The position numbers were made by a program, and so were the translations under genes. This document shows positions 7,787-15,654 of a stretch of 22,275 nucleotides of DNA, piece after piece. Source of the DNA: JAUZPB01 sp037140715 (GTDB taxonomy: Bacteria > Bacteroidota > Ignavibacteria > Ignavibacteriales > SURF-24); contig JBAXDX010000045.1 of NCBI GenBank assembly GCA_037140715.1, forward strand, positions 1 through 22,275, read 5' to 3'. The notes beneath the pieces were generated by a model that was not told where the DNA came from, did no database searches, and saw only the letters and a list, made by a program, of their open reading frames with translations. Position 1 is the stretch's first letter, and each line of letters opens with the position of its first letter.

Positions 7787-8617
7787 TTATAAATCCAAAT
7801 TAAAACCAATAGCGCTATAATCACTGTCTAAATTAAAATATTCACCATGGAAATTATAGCCGTTATAATATGTATAATAAACGCTGATACCTTTGCCGTG
7901 CGCATAGCCAAACTTAACACCTGTATTAAACGTGTTATTAATCCTGACTGCATTTATATCAACCATCTTAAAATCTGCACCGATGAATGGATGCAGGTAT
8001 TTTGAGATTAATCCCCCGCCAAAATAATCAAAGCCAAGCTGACATATAACTTTACCAACTGTCGGCGGATCAACATGAAACAAATATGTCAGTCCTGCAT
8101 AAAGCCTTACATCATTAAATCTGTAATATGGCATAAACTCAAAAAACTCCCTGCTGTAAACTTTTGGGTTCTGCCCGTTTCTCCAGACTGAATGAACTCC
8201 GTCATAATGACCATCGGCAAAATGAGCGCTTATATGACTGAGTCTGAAACGGAGACCGTATTCCCTGTTGTCATAATTTTTTTTATATCCGGCGTTAACT
8301 CCAAACAGATAATCAACGGCATCAACAGGAAAATGAAAAGACGTTTCACTACGCAATAAAGTAAACGTAAAAAAATCGGCACCAAAAGAATAACTATTCC
8401 CTTCAGGGCAATTAATATTTATTATATCGAGCGAATTTCCAATGTTTAGTTTAAGTTCATTATTATTCAGGTCGAACTGAGTGCCTGACTTTGGTTCAGG
8501 CATATTGGCGGTAAATGGCTGGATGTTAAGTGTTCCTGGAAAGAATGTAATTTCAGTCTGAGCTTTAAGATTTACAAACAGGATAAAAGAAAAAATGACG
8601 TATAAAATATTTCGCAT
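7787..8617 (-). CDS. Outer-membrane beta-barrel protein, DUF1207-like (copy A)
   Basis: A 276-residue exported protein with signal peptide MRNILYVIFSFILFVNLKAQ and alternating strands ending in NLDL. I chose ATG 8617 because it begins exactly at the signal peptide; the ATG at 8683 would add 22 polar residues and overlap the preceding gene by 22 bp. It is homologous to the gene at 12512-13387: both have FPGTL/LPAGL near residue 26-32, LNIGNSLDI (57-65), a D-x-x-x-x-L-F-G-x-N turn, the motif RLSHISAHFADGHYD (125-139) and FGYAHGKG (236-243). I recall similar features in DUF1207 proteins, but a profile search would be needed to assign the family. H128-x-S130-A-H132 resembles the H-x-S pair of the lipid A deacylase PagL; that is speculation. 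It sits directly between a glycosyltransferase and the M50 protease. Confidence 0.7.
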   Translation of the reverse strand: MRNILYVIFSFILFVNLKAQTEITFFPGTLNIQPFTANMPEPKSGTQFDLNNNELKLNIGNSLDIININCPEGNSYSFGADFFTFTLLRSETSFHFPVDAVDYLFGVNAGYKKNYDNREYGLRFRLSHISAHFADGHYDGVHSVWRNGQNPKVYSREFFEFMPYYRFNDVRLYAGLTYLFHVDPPTVGKVICQLGFDYFGGGLISKYLHPFIGADFKMVDINAVRINNTFNTGVKFGYAHGKGISVYYTYYNGYNFHGEYFNLDSDYSAIGFNLDL

Positions 8618-8661
8618 AATTATAGAGTTACTTCGATTTTTAGAAAAAGATTTGGAACAAT

Positions 8662-9753
8662 TTAATAACTTCTGCCTTTCCATATTACTTTCCTGCTGAC
8701 CAGAACCATTAAAGGCAGCGCGATTACATAAATAATATAATACAACTGAAAACTTAAAAAATACCCAAGCTTTGAAGTAAGCCTGAAATTCTTAAGAATC
8801 GGATATAAAAACAAAAAATCCGTAGCAAGCTTGAATAGTATCATATATAAAACATTTGCGGAAAAGAAAAACGGAGAAACTAATATTGCCACATGAGATA
8901 TAAACCCGCTTGCCATAACAAGAAATCCGTTCAGGTCGCTGTCAAGTCCGCCGACACCCCAACGTTTTTTCTGCCAGTAGAGAGTTTTATAATCTTTGCA
9001 CGGCTGAGATGTAACAAGTGCGTCCTCGTCAAGCGGCCAGATTATTTTATATTTCTTTAACTTGAAAATTGTTTTAAGTAACTTAAAATCTTCAGTTATG
9101 CTAAATGGAATCGACTCATAGCCTCCGACTTCATCATATACAGATTTCCTGTAAGACATATTATTGCCGATACAACTAAGTGGCATGTTTAAATTCATAG
9201 TGCCTGAAGCAACAGTAAGCAAAAATATGAAATCAAGCGTCTGCATTCCTTCAAAATTATTTGTAGCTTCCTGTGTTGTATAGCCGCAAACCATAGCTAC
9301 GCCGTCCTGATAATATGAAGCAATCGACTTAGCCCATGCCGGAGATACTTCACAATCAGCATCAGTCGTCAGAATCACTTCGCCCTTTGCAATTTCAAGC
9401 GCGTTGGCGAGCGCATTGGTTTTACCGCGCAAATTGCCAATTGTTTTATGTGTAGTGATAAGCTTAAACTTATCTTTACCGTGGATAAAATCCTCTATTA
9501 TCCTGCCTGTGCCGTCAGTCGATTTATCATTGACCATAATAATTTCAATTTTGCCTTCGGGATAGATCAGATTATCAAGAGAAACAAGACATTTGCCAAT
9601 GTTGCTCTCTTCATTTCGTGACGCGACTATAATTGTTATTGAAGGCAGCTTATCCTCGCCCAGCCTTGTATATTTCTTTGTAGCCGAAGCCAGGAATAAA
9701 AACAACTGGATAAAGTATATACCCGCGGCTGTCAGAAAAATTATTTCAAACAT
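8662..9753 (-). CDS. Family 2 glycosyltransferase, membrane-bound (copy A)
   Basis: A 363-residue GT-A enzyme. An N-terminal hydrophobic segment (3-23) is followed by the nucleotide-binding domain: SITIIVASRNEESNI (38-52), IIMVNDKSTDG (71-81), the metal-binding DAD (131-133), the likely catalytic pair E221-D222, and QKKRW (261-265), the Q-x-x-R-W motif of processive or membrane-linked GT2 enzymes. Three hydrophobic segments at the C-terminus (about 275-300, 305-325, 330-355) place it at the inner membrane. It overlaps the deacetylase gene by 13 bp. It is paralogous to the GT2 at 10377-11507 (shared 'SYRKSV' and 'GG' positions after the acceptor region). It probably adds a sugar to a lipid-linked or polymer acceptor; the substrate is unknown, and carotenoid, hopanoid or capsule glycosylation all remain possible. 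Confidence 0.85.
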   Translation of the reverse strand: MFEIIFLTAAGIYFIQLFLFLASATKKYTRLGEDKLPSITIIVASRNEESNIGKCLVSLDNLIYPEGKIEIIMVNDKSTDGTGRIIEDFIHGKDKFKLITTHKTIGNLRGKTNALANALEIAKGEVILTTDADCEVSPAWAKSIASYYQDGVAMVCGYTTQEATNNFEGMQTLDFIFLLTVASGTMNLNMPLSCIGNNMSYRKSVYDEVGGYESIPFSITEDFKLLKTIFKLKKYKIIWPLDEDALVTSQPCKDYKTLYWQKKRWGVGGLDSDLNGFLVMASGFISHVAILVSPFFFSANVLYMILFKLATDFLFLYPILKNFRLTSKLGYFLSFQLYYIIYVIALPLMVLVSRKVIWKGRSY

Positions 9754-10376
9754 TCGCGCGGTTCCCCAAACTGACAGCCTTTCCTTCCTGCTTCTTCATA
9801 TATAGTACTAATTGACTCAATTATTATATCTTTTGATTTAAGACTATCATGCAGAACTATTATTGAATCTGCCCTTAAATATTCTCTGACCGCAAATTTA
9901 ACAATATTTAAGTTATTTTTATAATCAAAAGTTAAAAGCGACCACATAATGTTCTTTAGTCCCTCCTGCTTTAAGTTTTTGCCTGTTGTAAAACTGAACC
10001 TACCATGAGGAGGACGGAAATATTCTGCTTTATAGTTTAATTCTTTAAGCAACAGTTCATTTACACTGCGCACTTCCTTAATAAATTCATCATGACCGAG
10101 ACAGGTAATCCGCTTATGATTAAAAGTATGATTGCCAATTAAATGACCGCGCCTGAGTATTTCTGCGGCAAGTTCAGGATTCTTCCTGATATTATTCCCA
10201 ATACAAAAAAACAAGCTCTTAATATTAAATCTGTCTAACTCATCAAGAATTAGAGGTGTAGTTTCAGGTATAGGACCATCGTCAAACGTCAGCAAAACTC
10301 TGTTATTTACCGTTGTCCAGCAAAAGCCACTAAAAAATTTCTTTATAATTAAAGGCGGATTATAGAAACATTTCAT
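9741..10376 (-). CDS. Polysaccharide deacetylase (NodB homology domain, CE4)
   Basis: A 211-residue metal-dependent carbohydrate N- or O-deacetylase. The complete CE4 motif set is visible: TFDDGP (30-35; D32 as general base, D33 metal ligand), HTFNH (83-87; two metal-binding histidines), RPPHGR (121-126) and IVLHD (173-177; catalytic histidine). The length matches a single-domain NodB unit. There is no clear signal peptide: residues 1-28 (MKCFYNPPLIIKKFFSG...) are basic with only a weak hydrophobic run, so it may act on a cytoplasmic or membrane-surface intermediate. The gene abuts the upstream GT2 without a gap (its ATG follows the TAG directly) and overlaps the next GT2 by 13 bp, so the three form one translational unit and presumably modify the same glycan, for example de-acetylating a HexNAc added by one GT2. 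Confidence 0.9.
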   Translation of the reverse strand: MKCFYNPPLIIKKFFSGFCWTTVNNRVLLTFDDGPIPETTPLILDELDRFNIKSLFFCIGNNIRKNPELAAEILRRGHLIGNHTFNHKRITCLGHDEFIKEVRSVNELLLKELNYKAEYFRPPHGRFSFTTGKNLKQEGLKNIMWSLLTFDYKNNLNIVKFAVREYLRADSIIVLHDSLKSKDIIIESISTIYEEAGRKGCQFGEPRECLK

Positions 10377-11507
10377 CTACCGCCCGACATTCCTGTTTTT
10401 CCACGAATAATTTCCTAAAACTCCCATAAAACCTGCAATAATAATGTATGGAATCTGGAACAATTCAGCTATAAATAAAAGCCTTAGAAGTTTTTTTTCA
10501 TAAAGGAGTCCCGCGCCATTCTTTAGAACCTGATACTCAGCAATAATCTTAATGATAAAAATAATGCCGAATGAAAGGAGGTAAATGTTCGACACAAAAA
10601 TACCCTGTAAAATCTGCAGCGGAAGTGTTACATAAAATATGAATATTAAGAAAAGCTTAACGATAAGCATTTTATCATCATAAAAAAGCCCCTTACTCGC
10701 CCAGCGCCGTCTTTGATTAATAAATTGTTTATGGTTTTCATTTGGAACAGTAGATACTACGCAGTCCTTATTAAGATTAAATTTTACATCATATTCTGTT
10801 TCACGAGCTATCTTCTGCATAATAAGTTCATCATCTCCGGAGGAAAGGTTCATATTATCTTTGAAGCCTCCAATTTCCATAAAGACGCTTTTTCTGTAAG
10901 ACAGACATGCCGCGCTACAGGTTACCGGCTGCTTCAGACCAATTAACCCTGCCCCTGTAAGAATCAGTCCGCCAAACTCAAGACTCTGAAGCCGGCTAAA
11001 AAGTGAATTACGATGTACAAACCTGACTGGTCCCGAAACAAAGGCAGTATTTCTATCATAAATACTAAGAAGCGACTTTAACCAGTCCCTGCCATGAGTA
11101 CAGTCGCAGTCTGTTGTTACAATAATTTCTCCTTTCGCCTGCTCAATTGCATATTGTATAGCTCTTTTCTTATGCGCCCTTAATTCTTCTGCCTCAGGTA
11201 CTGATATTACGCGAATGTTGGGAGGTCTTTTAGAAGTCTCAATCTTCATTAAAGAATCATCTTCAGACAGATCATTTACATATATAACTTCATATTTATC
11301 TGCCGGATAACTCTGATTTGTAATACTCTTCAGACTCTCCAAAATAGAACAGCTTTCATTCCGGAAAGGAATAATTACAGTAACAAATTCTTCCGCTATA
11401 CCGGTCGCTTTTGAATAAACAAGCCTGCTTAATCCCCTGCTGACATTCAATATAAAATAAAAATAAAACAATGCAGTCAGAATAAAAATGGAAAGAAGAA
11501 TAATCAC
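10377..11507 (-). CDS. Family 2 glycosyltransferase, membrane-bound (copy B, GTG start)
   Basis: A 376-residue GT-A enzyme: N-terminal membrane segment (2-20), VTVIIPFRNESCS (42-54), VIYVNDLSEDD (74-84), the metal-binding D-x-D-like DCD (133-135), GDDE (224-227) and QRRRW (265-269), then C-terminal hydrophobic segments (about 282-302, 305-325, 345-365). The start is GTG at 11507, which shares GTGA with the TGA of the upstream UPF0104 gene; AGGAG lies 9 bases upstream. The first residues MIILLSIFILTALFYF continue straight into the membrane segment, so no better start exists. It is a paralogue of the GT2 at 8662-9753 and both flank the deacetylase gene. Likely a lipid- or polymer-linked glycan transferase in the same pathway; substrate unknown. 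Confidence 0.85.
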   Translation of the reverse strand: MIILLSIFILTALFYFYFILNVSRGLSRLVYSKATGIAEEFVTVIIPFRNESCSILESLKSITNQSYPADKYEVIYVNDLSEDDSLMKIETSKRPPNIRVISVPEAEELRAHKKRAIQYAIEQAKGEIIVTTDCDCTHGRDWLKSLLSIYDRNTAFVSGPVRFVHRNSLFSRLQSLEFGGLILTGAGLIGLKQPVTCSAACLSYRKSVFMEIGGFKDNMNLSSGDDELIMQKIARETEYDVKFNLNKDCVVSTVPNENHKQFINQRRRWASKGLFYDDKMLIVKLFLIFIFYVTLPLQILQGIFVSNIYLLSFGIIFIIKIIAEYQVLKNGAGLLYEKKLLRLLFIAELFQIPYIIIAGFMGVLGNYSWKNRNVGR

Positions 11508-12487
11508 AGCTCATCTCTCCTGCTTAGTATCATCAGAAGACCGATAAACGCAGGCAGCAACAGATTAAAAGCAAATATTGTAACCGAAGCATTTAAGGCT
11601 ATAGCTGAGGAGAGTCCCATTTTCTTAAGTATTATTACTGAAGCCGCCTCGCGCACTCCAAACTCACCTAACGTAACCGGTGGAATCATAGTTTTTGCAA
11701 ACATGACAAGTAGCCCTGCCCAAAAGTACATTAAAATATTAAAATGATTCGAATAAGCTACTACAAGCATAGCAAATTGCATTATATAGGTCGTACATAG
11801 AATAATTGTAATAAGTGACAGCCGCGTAACAGTTTCTTTTCCGAGTGTCTTAAACTCTCTCAATCCGTTGATAAAGCTGCCTGCATATTTTTTTTGCATT
11901 AGTCTGCCGACAAGCCCCTGAGATATGAACCGCTCCTTTGATGCAAAATAAAATATCAGATAATAAATAAGAAATACAACAGTATATAACATTAGCGCGG
12001 GTGTTAAACTAAGTCCGTAATAGAATTGAAAAAAAAGTATGCCGGCGAGAGAGCCGCTAAAAGTAATCATAACGAAAATAAAAAGCTTATCAATAAGAGT
12101 CGCGAGCGAGACAAGTAAAATTCCTTTCTCCTTAAATACTATTAAACGCCCCGCATATTCACCGATTTTCATAGGAGTGGCTATACCGCCCGAATATCCA
12201 TAGAATAACGAACGCCAAATTTTCTTATTATCCTTTTCACCGAGTGATTTATTGCATATTATTTCCCACTTTAGAAATTGCAGATAAATATTTGGTAAAA
12301 TGAGAATAAATGCACCAAGGATAAAAATTATATCAGCCTGCTTAATTGCAGATAATATTTCATCAGACTTAACAGCCGGGCGCAAATAGAGCAACAGAAT
12401 AATAGTAAGCACTATTTTAAGCAAAAGAATAAGATTCTTTCCGCCTCTTCCCTTAATCTTAATGTCTGTTTGTTTTTCAGATGCCAT
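11504..12487 (-). CDS. UPF0104/lysylphosphatidylglycerol-synthase TM-region-like membrane protein
   Basis: A 327-residue integral membrane protein with about eight hydrophobic segments (near 18-36, 50-72, 124-152, 163-181, 222-245, 250-268, 282-295, 303-321). The family signatures are ATPMKIGEYAGRL (103-115) and TMIPPVTLGEFGVREAAS (266-283), the latter like the P-x-G-x-x-G-x-R-E loop of the LPG-synthase flippase domain. Members without the catalytic domain are thought to move or present lipids; some lie beside GT2 genes. Here it precedes GT2 copy B with a GTGA overlap, so it may flip the product or supply the lipid acceptor (inference). Not MprF itself, because the cytoplasmic aminoacyl transferase domain is absent. 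It starts at ATG 12487, 24 bp after the barrel gene. Confidence 0.82.
   Translation of the reverse strand: MASEKQTDIKIKGRGGKNLILLLKIVLTIILLLYLRPAVKSDEILSAIKQADIIFILGAFILILPNIYLQFLKWEIICNKSLGEKDNKKIWRSLFYGYSGGIATPMKIGEYAGRLIVFKEKGILLVSLATLIDKLFIFVMITFSGSLAGILFFQFYYGLSLTPALMLYTVVFLIYYLIFYFASKERFISQGLVGRLMQKKYAGSFINGLREFKTLGKETVTRLSLITIILCTTYIMQFAMLVVAYSNHFNILMYFWAGLLVMFAKTMIPPVTLGEFGVREAASVIILKKMGLSSAIALNASVTIFAFNLLLPAFIGLLMILSRRDEL
11517..11521 (-). promoter_or_regulatory. Shine-Dalgarno AGGAG for a GTG start
   Basis: On the minus strand AGGAG precedes GTG 11507-11505 by 9 bases. It lies inside the 3' end of the UPF0104 gene and supports the GTG start overlapping that gene's stop. Confidence 0.5.
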
Positions 12488-12511
12488 TAAAAATCTTTCC
12501 GCATTGCCCGT

Positions 12512-13387
12512 TTAATTAAAATCCACATTAAATCCGATTCCGAAACGCCGCATATTATCTTTATAATACTCATTAAAAACATTATTGCCAGAATAATAAT
12601 TAAGATAAAAGACAATTCCCTTGCCGTGCCAGTCGCCGAATTTTATGCCAAGAAGCGTATTCTGGCTCAGTCTGTATCTTGGAGTTCCGATATAACTATC
12701 ATAATAAGCCAGGAACAGATTTTCATCTTTCCCAAGGATTTCGCCAAAATAATTAAACAATGCATATTCAAAGCCAAAATTTACCGAAAGCTTTTTAATC
12801 CCGGACGGTCTGACCAGTGTGCTGTAAACCGGCGTACCGAATAACTTAAAAGAGTGCTGATCATTTATCCATTCATAAGCCATGGTCAATTCACCAAAAT
12901 CACGCGTAAAAGGAATCGGCTTTTTGCCGCCAATCCACTGATTAATCGAAAGGTCATAATGCCCGTCGACAAAATGAGCACTATGATGGATTACTCTGAG
13001 TCTCATAATAAATCTTTCCCGCTCATATATCTGTGAAAAAGTAACATTCCCCCCAAAAAGTCCGTCTGTAGCATCTATTTGAAGCCGGTTACCCCTGAAA
13101 CTTGTTGAATACGCATAAGCAAGAAACTCGATGCCGGAAGTAATACGTATTGATTGTTCGGGAATATTTACGCCTAAGATATCAATTGAATTGCCGATGT
13201 CCACTTTTAGATTCGCATCCGATGAATAATAAAGCACACCAATCTTAGCTTCCTGATTATTCCCCTTTAACGGCTGAAAATGAAGTCCGGCAGGAAGAAA
13301 TTCAAATTTTATATCCCCCTGATAAACCTGAGCAAATATAACTGAACCAAAAAAAAATAGAAAAAAGACTGCTTTTATAAATCTCAT
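12512..13387 (-). CDS. Outer-membrane beta-barrel protein, DUF1207-like (copy B)
   Basis: A 291-residue exported protein: signal peptide MRFIKAVFFLFFFGSVIFAQ, then alternating strands and the C-terminus FGIGFNVDFN. It is a clear paralogue of the 7787-8617 protein: LPAGLHFQPL (31-40), LKVDIGNSIDI (60-70), DATDGLFGGN (105-114), RVIHHSAHFVDGHYD (131-145) and KFGDWHGKG (249-257) align with the corresponding copy A segments, with conserved H134, S136, H138, D141, H143, D145 and the HGKG turn. The conserved polar residues on what should be a transmembrane strand suggest a catalytic or binding site rather than a plain porin. It is the first gene of the run that holds UPF0104, GT2, deacetylase and GT2. 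It begins at ATG; the upstream stretch 13388-13579 holds only a minor plus-strand remnant, so its promoter must lie there. Confidence 0.7.
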   Translation of the reverse strand: MRFIKAVFFLFFFGSVIFAQVYQGDIKFEFLPAGLHFQPLKGNNQEAKIGVLYYSSDANLKVDIGNSIDILGVNIPEQSIRITSGIEFLAYAYSTSFRGNRLQIDATDGLFGGNVTFSQIYERERFIMRLRVIHHSAHFVDGHYDLSINQWIGGKKPIPFTRDFGELTMAYEWINDQHSFKLFGTPVYSTLVRPSGIKKLSVNFGFEYALFNYFGEILGKDENLFLAYYDSYIGTPRYRLSQNTLLGIKFGDWHGKGIVFYLNYYSGNNVFNEYYKDNMRRFGIGFNVDFN

Positions 13388-13447
13388 CGTTATTACTTGC
13401 TTTTATTAAAATTTACCGGAAAAAATAAGAAATTATTAATTCAGTTT

Positions 13448-13582
13448 ATGCTCAGGAAAGAATATTTAACAGTTTCATTTACTTCATTATTCATCCTCAA
13501 TAGTATTGCTTCATGTAAACCGAAGCCGGACGAAAAACTTCCGTATAATTCTGAATACTTCTGCCCCCTGCATTCACGGTCA
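13448..13582 (+). pseudogene. Truncated lipoprotein start with heavy-metal-binding-like motif (possible remnant)
   Basis: On the plus strand, opposite to its neighbours, an ATG at 13448 opens a 44-codon segment that looks like a lipoprotein start: MLRKEYLTVSFTSL, a hydrophobic run, then the lipobox-like SIASC (Cys at residue 23), a K/P/D/E linker and YFCPLHS (38-44). The last part resembles the Y-x-C-P-M-H-P motif of heavy-metal-binding domains at the N-termini of CusB-like proteins, with Met replaced by Leu and Pro by Ser. The similarity stops exactly at 13580, where the LolD gene ends on the other strand; the reading frame continues to 13831 only because it runs antisense through LolD. It therefore looks like a broken gene whose 3' part was lost, or a chance ORF. 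The second CxxC-like metal motif of a full domain is absent. Confidence 0.35.
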
Positions 13583-14272
13583 TTGAGTAAGATAAGTTAC
13601 AATTTCTCCATCCTTCATCTCAAATACCTCATCGGCAAGCTTCATAAGTTCTGGATTATGAGTAACAATTATAAACGTCTTCTTATATTTATCCCTAAGC
13701 TCGACAAACAGCCTGTGCATCGCTTCACTGTTAGCCGAATCAAGATTACCGGTTGGTTCATCGGCAAAGATAATCTCCGGATCATTAGCAAGCGCACGTG
13801 CAACGGCAACTCTCTGCTGTTCGCCACCTGAAAGCTCGGCAGGTTTATGATCATATCGCTCTGTAAGTCCTACAGAAGTTAAAAGTACTCCGGCCTTTTT
13901 TAATGCTACTTTAAGTGGCGTACCATTTATCATCATAGGAATCGCGATATTTTCAGCGGCTGTAAATTCAGGCAACAGATGGTGAAACTGAAAAACAAAA
14001 CCAATATTCCGGTTGCGAAAATCCGCCAGTTTGTCATCGCTGAGAGCCAGGATATTTATATTATTAATCAGCGCGCGTCCTGCATCGGGGCGGTCAAGTC
14101 CGCTTAAAATGTGCATCAGCGTACTTTTACCTGCGCCCGAAGCTCCTACAATTACAGTTATCTTATTTTGTTTTATTTCCATGGAAACATTCTTAACTAC
14201 AGTAAGTTTTTTCTTCTGGAGGTTCACAAATGTTCTGCTTATATTTTCCGCTTTAAGTATTATATCTTCCAT
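13580..14272 (-). CDS. lolD: Lipoprotein-releasing system ATPase LolD
   Basis: A 230-residue ABC ATPase of the LolD/MacB branch. Walker A GASGAGKST (43-51), Q-loop and following FQFHHLLPEFTAAEN (94-108), signature LSGGEQQR (147-154), Walker B IIFADEPTGNLDS (167-179) and H-loop H205 are all intact; FHHLLPEF after the Q-loop is typical of LolD. With the LolC/LolE-type permeases it would extract outer-membrane lipoproteins from the inner membrane and pass them to LolA. It starts at ATG 14272, 149 bp after the LolE-type gene, longer than any other gap in this run, so it may have its own signals. The stop at 13580 abuts the plus-strand fragment described separately. Another FtsX-type partner is possible, but the neighbouring permeases make LolCDE the most likely. 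Confidence 0.9.
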   Translation of the reverse strand: MEDIILKAENISRTFVNLQKKKLTVVKNVSMEIKQNKITVIVGASGAGKSTLMHILSGLDRPDAGRALINNINILALSDDKLADFRNRNIGFVFQFHHLLPEFTAAENIAIPMMINGTPLKVALKKAGVLLTSVGLTERYDHKPAELSGGEQQRVAVARALANDPEIIFADEPTGNLDSANSEAMHRLFVELRDKYKKTFIIVTHNPELMKLADEVFEMKDGEIVTYLTQ

Positions 14273-14313
14273 CAGGCAGCAATATTGTTTGAAATATAAA
14301 TTTTGTTTAATAA

Positions 14314-14396
14314 TTCATGCTCTGTAAAATCTATCTGAACTATGATTCGTATAATTTCTATGACAGCGCAACTCAGCATGAAATAAATCATAGTTC
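14314..14396. other. Interleaved inverted repeats between LolE-type gene and LolD
   Basis: In the 149-bp gap two inverted repeats interleave in A-B-A'-B' order. A is TTCATGCT (14314-14321) with AGCATGAA (14375-14382); B is GAACTATGATT (14337-14347) with AATCATAGTTC (14386-14396). Both are perfect (8 and 11 bp). They could not both form as simple hairpins but could form a pseudoknot-like fold in RNA, or B alone could be a binding site. No T-run follows either arm on the minus strand, so it is not a standard intrinsic terminator. Chance is possible. Confidence 0.4.
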
Positions 14397-14421
14397 TGAT
14401 ATTTTACTTCGCATTCTATAC

Positions 14422-15654
14422 CTATTCCCATTTAATAGCTTCAAGAGCCGGGACTTTTATTGAGCGCCTGGCAGGATAAAGCGAAGCAAGGAAAGACAGA
14501 AACAGAGCCATTCCCGCCACAGCCAGAAAATCCATTGCCCTGAGTTCTACAGGCAAAGCATCTATTATGTACTTACCCGGGTCAAGGGAATAAAACTTTA
14601 AGTACTTCTGCGCCATCACAACCGCAACCCCTAAAACTCCGCCGGTTAATGTGCCTGTAAGTCCTATCAGCATTCCCTCAAACATAAATATTCTTAAAAC
14701 AGACTTATCCTTCGCGCCCATCGAACGCAGAATGCCAATATCCTTCTTCTTTTCTATTACCGACATTGCCAGGGAGCCTAATACATTAAACGCAGCAATT
14801 GCGATAATCAGGCTCACAATAATATAGGCTGCCCAGCGCTCAATCTGCATCATCGAATATAAATCCTTATGCAGGTCATACCAGGAACTGACCCTGAAAG
14901 CTTTCTTGTCAAGCCTGCCCATAAGCTCCGCTTTAATTTGCTGAGAATTATTTATATCGTCAAGGCGCACTTCATAACCCTGAGTTTTGCCATTCATGCC
15001 AAACAGTTCGCGTGATGATTCGAGAGAAATAAAAACACTCTTCAAGTCATAATCGTTATTATTGCTCTCGAAGATACCTGTAATAATATACTTTTTAACG
15101 CCCGGCATCGATAAGGATACGGCTGCATGTGTAATATCATTGAACGATGTAAGATAAAGACTATCTCCGGGAGTACACTGCAATCGGTTAGCCAGATTAA
15201 AACCGATTAAAATACCATCACCGCCTTCCTTCGTATTAAACTCATACCTGCCCAGATGTATGCTTGGAGCAACGCCCCATTCTTCCGCACGTGGCTCATA
15301 ATTCATTCCCTTAACGTCAACTATGCTAATCAGATCGCCTCTTTTAATTATTGTTTTACCTGAAACGTAAGGATAATACGATTTTACATGCGCAGAGTTC
15401 TTAAGTACAGTTTCAACTTCGGTCATTCTGTTAAATGATTCAGTTGAGAGCGCGGTAATTCTGATGTGAGGATCAAACTTAACCAGTATGGAAGTTACAA
15501 GACTGCCAAAACCGTTAAACACCGAAAGCACCACAATAAGAGCTGCAACGCCGAGTGCTACGCCAAACGTTGATATAATTGAAATTATCGTTATAAAATT
15601 AAGCTTATGTCTGCTTCTTAAATACCGTCCGGCAATAAAGATTTCATATCCCAT
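14422..15654 (-). CDS. Lipoprotein-releasing system permease, LolC/LolE family (downstream copy)
   Basis: A 410-residue FtsX-like permease with the four-helix LolC/E topology: helix 1 near 20-46 (FITIISIISTFGVALGVAAL), a large periplasmic domain (about 47-270), then helices near 275-297, 318-345 and 373-392. The C-terminus YPARRSIKVPALEAIKWE is the conserved end of the family. It partners LolD and another permease to release lipoproteins. The ATG at 15654 follows the TAG of the upstream permease without a gap, so the two are translationally coupled. Whether this copy is LolC or LolE by function (LolA-binding hook or lipoprotein binding) cannot be told from sequence alone. MacB is unlikely because the N-terminal ATPase is on a separate gene. 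Confidence 0.87.
   Translation of the reverse strand: MGYEIFIAGRYLRSRHKLNFITIISIISTFGVALGVAALIVVLSVFNGFGSLVTSILVKFDPHIRITALSTESFNRMTEVETVLKNSAHVKSYYPYVSGKTIIKRGDLISIVDVKGMNYEPRAEEWGVAPSIHLGRYEFNTKEGGDGILIGFNLANRLQCTPGDSLYLTSFNDITHAAVSLSMPGVKKYIITGIFESNNNDYDLKSVFISLESSRELFGMNGKTQGYEVRLDDINNSQQIKAELMGRLDKKAFRVSSWYDLHKDLYSMMQIERWAAYIIVSLIIAIAAFNVLGSLAMSVIEKKKDIGILRSMGAKDKSVLRIFMFEGMLIGLTGTLTGGVLGVAVVMAQKYLKFYSLDPGKYIIDALPVELRAMDFLAVAGMALFLSFLASLYPARRSIKVPALEAIKWE

Noticed and set aside
7786..7824. GTG start at 7824 for the M50 protease
   Set aside because: It would overlap the upstream barrel gene by 38 bp; ATG at 7785, 1 bp after its stop, is better.
8618..8683. ATG start at 8683 for barrel copy A
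   Set aside because: It would place 22 polar residues before a perfect signal peptide and overlap the GT2 gene.
13583..13831. Rest of the plus-strand ORF from 13397
   Set aside because: It runs antisense through intact, motif-rich lolD; only the first 44 codons after 13448 have any protein-like signal.
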